Origin: an archaeon
Lineage (GTDB): Archaea; Thermoproteota; QMWL01
DNA length: 8,597 nt
NCBI GenBank assembly: GCA_003661605.2
Contig: QMWL02000029.1
Span: 1-8,597 of the forward strand
Direction of reading: 5' to 3'
Under the pieces are notes generated by a model, which was not told the DNA's origin, did not search any database, and saw only the letters and a program-made list of their open reading frames with translations. This document shows positions 5,613-8,597 of the stretch, one piece after another. How positions within the stretch are numbered: the first letter of the stretch is position 1; every line of letters starts with the position of its first letter. The translations under genes and the position numbers were made by a program.

Positions 5613-7281
5613 GCTCGGCTTCTAATCGCTGTATCAGATCTTCAGGTATCTTGGGGAAGAGAGGAATAGGCTTGCCTATGGTGTGTTGGGGTGGGAAGTC
5701 TTCTTCGAGGAGAGCCCATAGGTTTTGTTCGGGTAGGTTACCGAGTCCAAGCTGACTCCATATCTGTTTAGCGGTGTTGGGGAGGAATGGGTACAGTAAT
5801 ATTGCGAGAGCGCGAACTAGGCGAGCGCAGGACCCGATAACGCAAGCAGCTTCTTCCTTTAATCCCTCCTTGATTAAGCGCCAGGGTTCTCGTTGGCTTA
5901 GTAGCTGGTTGCCGTAGGTAGAGAGATTGAGTATTGTGTGAAGAGCGCGGTGGAACTCAAACCTGTTCATCGCCTCCTCAACCTCTTTAGCTACCTGTTT
6001 GATACGTTCTAGCGTCTCTGGCTCATAGTCCTCTGGTATGGTTCCATTGAAGTAGCGTTTGATAAGTACGAGTGTTCTGTGAACAAAGTTACCAAGATTG
6101 GAGACAAGGTCTTCGTTGTGCCGGTGAGCGAGCTCTGTCCAGGTGAAGTCGAGGTCCCTATGGAGTGCAATAGAGAGGAGGAAATAGCGTAGGGAATCGA
6201 CAGGAAAGTTCTTGAGAACATCTTCGATTTCTATGATCCATCCGATGCTCTTTTGCATTCTTCTACCATGTAAGGTGACGAACTCTCCCGCGACTATGGA
6301 GCGAGGAAGCGTCCACTCTCCGTAGGCTATCACGATTCCAAGCCAGAAGAAAACATGTGGGTAGATGTTGTCCTTTCCGATAAAGTGGTAGATTTCAACA
6401 TCTCCGGTCCAGTAATTCCGCCAGGCGTCTGGATCTGATTGCTGTTGTGCCCAATCAATGGTAGCTGATACGTAGCCTATGGGTGCATCAAACCAGACGT
6501 AGAGAACTTTGCCCTCAGCTCCCCTGATCGGAACGGGAACCCCCCACTGCATGTTGCGCGTGATGCACCAGTCGCGGAGACCGCTCTTTAACCAGCCCTC
6601 TGCGAAGTTTCTAACATTTTCAGGAAGTCTGTCGTTCTTAGCGATCCAGGCACGGATCTCGTTTTCGATCGAAGAAAGCCGGAAGAACCAGTGTTTGGTT
6701 CGACGTACCTCAGGAGTTGATCCACAGAGTGCACATCGAGGATCGATCAGATCGGTTGGCTTTAGGAAGGATCCACAGTTGTCACAGGCATCTCCTCGTG
6801 CGTAGGGGTAACCACAGTGAGGACAAGTGCCGTTCACGTACCGGTCTGGGAGGGCTCGCTGGCATTTTGTACAGAAGAGTTCCTCGTACTCCTTTTCGTA
6901 GATGAATCCCTTCTCGAGGAGTTTAAGGAATACTTGTTGTGTGAGCGTGTAGTGGTGAGGGAGTGTTGTTCTGGAGAATACATCGAGGTCGCAGCCTACG
7001 GTCTTCAACTGTTGATGAATGATGGGGTGGTATCGGTCGGCGATGTCTTTCGGAGAAACGCCTTCTTTATCAGCTTGAACAGCTATGGGAGTTCCGTGTT
7101 CGTCGGTTCCGCAGATGTACAGTACATCGTAGCCGCGCGCTTTTAAGTACCTCTTAAAGGCGTCAGCGGGGATGTAGGTTGATCGTAGATGACCTACGTG
7201 TAGCCGACCGTTTGCGTATGGAAGTGCGGCAGTGACGATAGCACGACGTGGCAAGCCTTTTGCGCGAAGAAATTCTCTCAT
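5590..7281 (-). CDS. metG: Methionyl-tRNA synthetase, MetG
   Basis: This class I aminoacyl-tRNA synthetase joins methionine to initiator and elongator tRNA-Met in the cytoplasm. The 563 residues cover the catalytic and anticodon-binding domains. The extra C-terminal tRNA-binding (EMAP-like) domain found in longer MetG proteins is absent. Motifs are ALPYANGRLHVGH with the HIGH signature as HVGH (28-31), CGTDEHG (57-63), and a zinc-binding insertion with four CxxC pairs (137/140, 153/156, 166/169, 183/186). This is the double-knuckle type shared by E. coli and archaeal enzymes. The KMSKS loop reads RMQKS (341-345), keeping the key second lysine K344. The anticodon-binding helices follow. The ATG at 7281 gives about 14 residues before the first strand; a TTG at 7254 would give a more typical N-terminus. 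Neither has a convincing Shine-Dalgarno site. It overlaps the PHP gene downstream and lies head-to-head with mtaD. Confidence 0.96.
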   Translation of the reverse strand: MREFLRAKGLPRRAIVTAALPYANGRLHVGHLRSTYIPADAFKRYLKARGYDVLYICGTDEHGTPIAVQADKEGVSPKDIADRYHPIIHQQLKTVGCDLDVFSRTTLPHHYTLTQQVFLKLLEKGFIYEKEYEELFCTKCQRALPDRYVNGTCPHCGYPYARGDACDNCGSFLKPTDLIDPRCALCGSTPEVRRTKHWFFRLSSIENEIRAWIAKNDRLPENVRNFAEGWLKSGLRDWCITRNMQWGVPVPIRGAEGKVLYVWFDAPIGYVSATIDWAQQQSDPDAWRNYWTGDVEIYHFIGKDNIYPHVFFWLGIVIAYGEWTLPRSIVAGEFVTLHGRRMQKSIGWIIEIEDVLKNFPVDSLRYFLLSIALHRDLDFTWTELAHRHNEDLVSNLGNFVHRTLVLIKRYFNGTIPEDYEPETLERIKQVAKEVEEAMNRFEFHRALHTILNLSTYGNQLLSQREPWRLIKEGLKEEAACVIGSCARLVRALAILLYPFLPNTAKQIWSQLGLGNLPEQNLWALLEEDFPPQHTIGKPIPLFPKIPEDLIQRLEAELAKKRPE

Positions 7282-7292
7282 TAATGTTAGCG

Positions 7293-8597
7293 ATGGCGGT
7301 CTTCCTTCAAGCGCGGTACGTGGTCTGCGATGCTAGCCGTTTTGTAGAAGAAGGAGGAGTTCTCATCGAAGACGGTCAAGTAGTTGCTGTAGGAAGAGCG
7401 GAAGAGCTGCTTCGAAGGCTTCCACAAGGCTGCGAGAGGTACAATTTTGGAAAGGCGATTATTGCACCAGCTCTTGCAAACGCGCACACACATGCAGCCA
7501 TGACTTTGCTTCGAGGATACGCTGATGATATGGAGCTACACACGTGGCTGACGAAGTACATTTGGCCTGTTGAAGCCCTACTTACAGGGGAGCACATCTA
7601 CTGGGGATCTCTCCTTGCCTGTGTAGAAATGGCACGAACAGGAACCGCGGCATTTTGCGATATGTACTTCTTCATGGACGAGGTCGCGCGTGCCGTAAAA
7701 GAGGTAGGTTTGAGAGCGCTGCTCTCAAGAGGTCTCATCGGAACTGCTGACAAGGAGTACGATGCTCTAAGAGAAGGAGTGGACTTCTGCGCCAAGTGGC
7801 ATGGGGGAGCTGGTGGGAGGATACGGTGCGCGTTAGGACCGCATGCACCGTATACGTGTAGCCCTGATTACCTTGCAAAAGTTGCTGAGGAAGCAGATAA
7901 GTTAGGAGTCCAGCTAGTTATTCACGTCGCAGAGACTGTGAAAGAGCCGCAGCTAATTAAGAAGCAGTTTGGTAAGGATGTGGATGAGGGCGTTTTCGCG
8001 TATCTTGACCACATAGGATTCCTAAGCGAACGCGTTGTTGCAGCACATGGTGTGTGGTTAACAAGAAAGGACCTTGATGTGCTAAAGGAGAGGAGGTGCT
8101 GGTTAGTGCACTGCCCTATTAGTAACTTGAAGCTAGCAAGCGGCGTTGCACCGCTTCCACGGCTCCTCAAGGAAGGGGTTCGTGTTGCGCTAGGAACGGA
8201 TGGCCCTGCTAGCAATAATACGTTGAACATGTTTTTGGAGATGCGGGTCGCGGCTGTGCTGCATAAGGGTGTGAATTTGGATCCGGTAGCAGCAACCGCG
8301 GAGCAAGTTTTCGACTTAGCTACACGGCAGAGTATGCGAGCTTTGGGGTTTGAGAACTCGGGGGTTATCGCGGAGGGTGCTTCAGCAGATATAATGGTCG
8401 TGGATCTACAGGTGCCTTGGACTCGACCCATATTCTCCCCGTACTCGCATCTAGTGTACGCCACAACAGGAGCGGAGGTACGAGCCCTTATGGTTGCAGG
8501 AGAGTGGGTCGTTCAGGACTTTCGGATAGTTACTGTAGAAGAAGCAGACGTGATGAAGCGCGCGGAGCGTATGGCATATGAGCTTGTGGCGAAGGTA
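7293..8597 (+). CDS. mtaD: 5-methylthioadenosine/S-adenosylhomocysteine deaminase (MtaD/DadD family), 3' end missing
   Basis: This amidohydrolase-superfamily enzyme is expected to deaminate adenosyl by-products of SAM metabolism, such as methylthioadenosine, S-adenosylhomocysteine or 5'-deoxyadenosine, to the inosyl forms. The frame stays open for 435 codons to the window edge with no stop. Metal and catalytic residues are all visible: HTH (H65, H67) in NAHTHAAMTLLRG, GPHAPY (H184), IHVAET (H211, E214), AAHG (H252) and LGTDGPASNN (D303). As I recall the Thermotoga maritima MtaD sequence, the resemblance extends along the whole length, including the EMAR, DMYF, SNLKLA and VAGEW segments. That comparison also suggests only a few C-terminal residues lie beyond the window. 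The ATG at 7293 fits the family N-terminus; an ATG at 7284 adds three residues. No Shine-Dalgarno site precedes either. SsnA-like or other deaminases are less likely. Confidence 0.92.
   Translation, partial: MAVFLQARYVVCDASRFVEEGGVLIEDGQVVAVGRAEELLRRLPQGCERYNFGKAIIAPALANAHTHAAMTLLRGYADDMELHTWLTKYIWPVEALLTGEHIYWGSLLACVEMARTGTAAFCDMYFFMDEVARAVKEVGLRALLSRGLIGTADKEYDALREGVDFCAKWHGGAGGRIRCALGPHAPYTCSPDYLAKVAEEADKLGVQLVIHVAETVKEPQLIKKQFGKDVDEGVFAYLDHIGFLSERVVAAHGVWLTRKDLDVLKERRCWLVHCPISNLKLASGVAPLPRLLKEGVRVALGTDGPASNNTLNMFLEMRVAAVLHKGVNLDPVAATAEQVFDLATRQSMRALGFENSGVIAEGASADIMVVDLQVPWTRPIFSPYSHLVYATTGAEVRALMVAGEWVVQDFRIVTVEEADVMKRAERMAYELVAKV

Noticed and set aside
6509..7146. Three plus-strand open frames of 62-109 codons
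   Set aside because: All are antisense to metG over the HIGH, zinc-knuckle and catalytic regions, which are strongly conserved.
7260..7287. Bacterial promoter TTGCGC-16-TAATGT giving a leaderless mtaD mRNA
   Set aside because: The spacing would place the start near 7293, but the -10 match is only three of six and the -35 match is also poor, so it is not listed as a feature.
7922..8464. 180-codon open frame on the minus strand
   Set aside because: It lies wholly inside mtaD, whose plus-strand product has all the metal-site motifs. The antisense product is Ser/Thr/Pro-rich with no recognisable domain, as expected from the complement of a coding frame.
1..8597. Mobile element, CRISPR array, toxin-antitoxin pair or defence system
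   Set aside because: No transposase, integrase, regularly spaced repeats, tRNA-linked attachment sites or nuclease/toxin motifs were seen. All recognised genes are metabolic or translation-related.

Overview
This 8.6-kb window is a compact, gene-dense stretch of a prokaryotic chromosome with seven complete protein genes and one gene cut by the right edge. Almost all of it is coding; the largest gap between genes is about 130 bases. I see no rRNA, tRNA, insertion sequence, phage gene, CRISPR array or origin. The base composition is close to balanced. The organism is probably an anaerobic, perhaps thermophilic, lineage. The two-gene (split) glycine decarboxylase, the archaeal/eukaryotic-type tRNA methylthiotransferase and a Thermotoga-like MtaD deaminase point to either an archaeon or a deep-branching bacterium, and the sequence alone does not decide between them. 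Shine-Dalgarno sites are mostly missing, and several starts are GTG or TTG.

Layout. Bases 76-3277 (+) hold gcvPA, gcvPB and a small DUF59/MIP18-type iron-sulfur assembly protein, packed as one operon (4-base overlap, then a 5-base gap). Bases 3264-4538 (-) encode a radical-SAM tRNA methylthiotransferase whose end overlaps the DUF59 gene tail-to-tail. A gap of about 130 bases follows; it is the only sizeable regulatory region and it separates two divergent genes. Bases 4668-4934 (+) encode an unrecognised 88-residue protein, whose 3' end overlaps the PHP-domain phosphoesterase gene (4920-5612, -). That gene overlaps the end of metG (5590-7281, -), so metG and the PHP gene look like a two-gene operon. 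Head-to-head with metG is mtaD (from 7293, +), which runs off the window only a few codons before its expected end.

How the genes may work together. The P-protein decarboxylates glycine and feeds the one-carbon pool that can supply methyl groups to methionine. MetG charges methionine onto tRNA. The methylthiotransferase consumes S-adenosylmethionine, and produces 5'-deoxyadenosine and S-adenosylhomocysteine. MtaD-family enzymes deaminate such adenosyl by-products (methylthioadenosine, S-adenosylhomocysteine and, in some relatives, 5'-deoxyadenosine). A glycine / one-carbon / methionine / SAM theme is therefore plausible, but it rests on neighbourhood and is inference. I found no convincing new multi-gene system. 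The least explained items are the 88-residue protein with its dyad-bearing leader, the DUF59 protein with an atypical tail in a glycine-cleavage operon, and the extremely tight metG-mtaD head-to-head junction.
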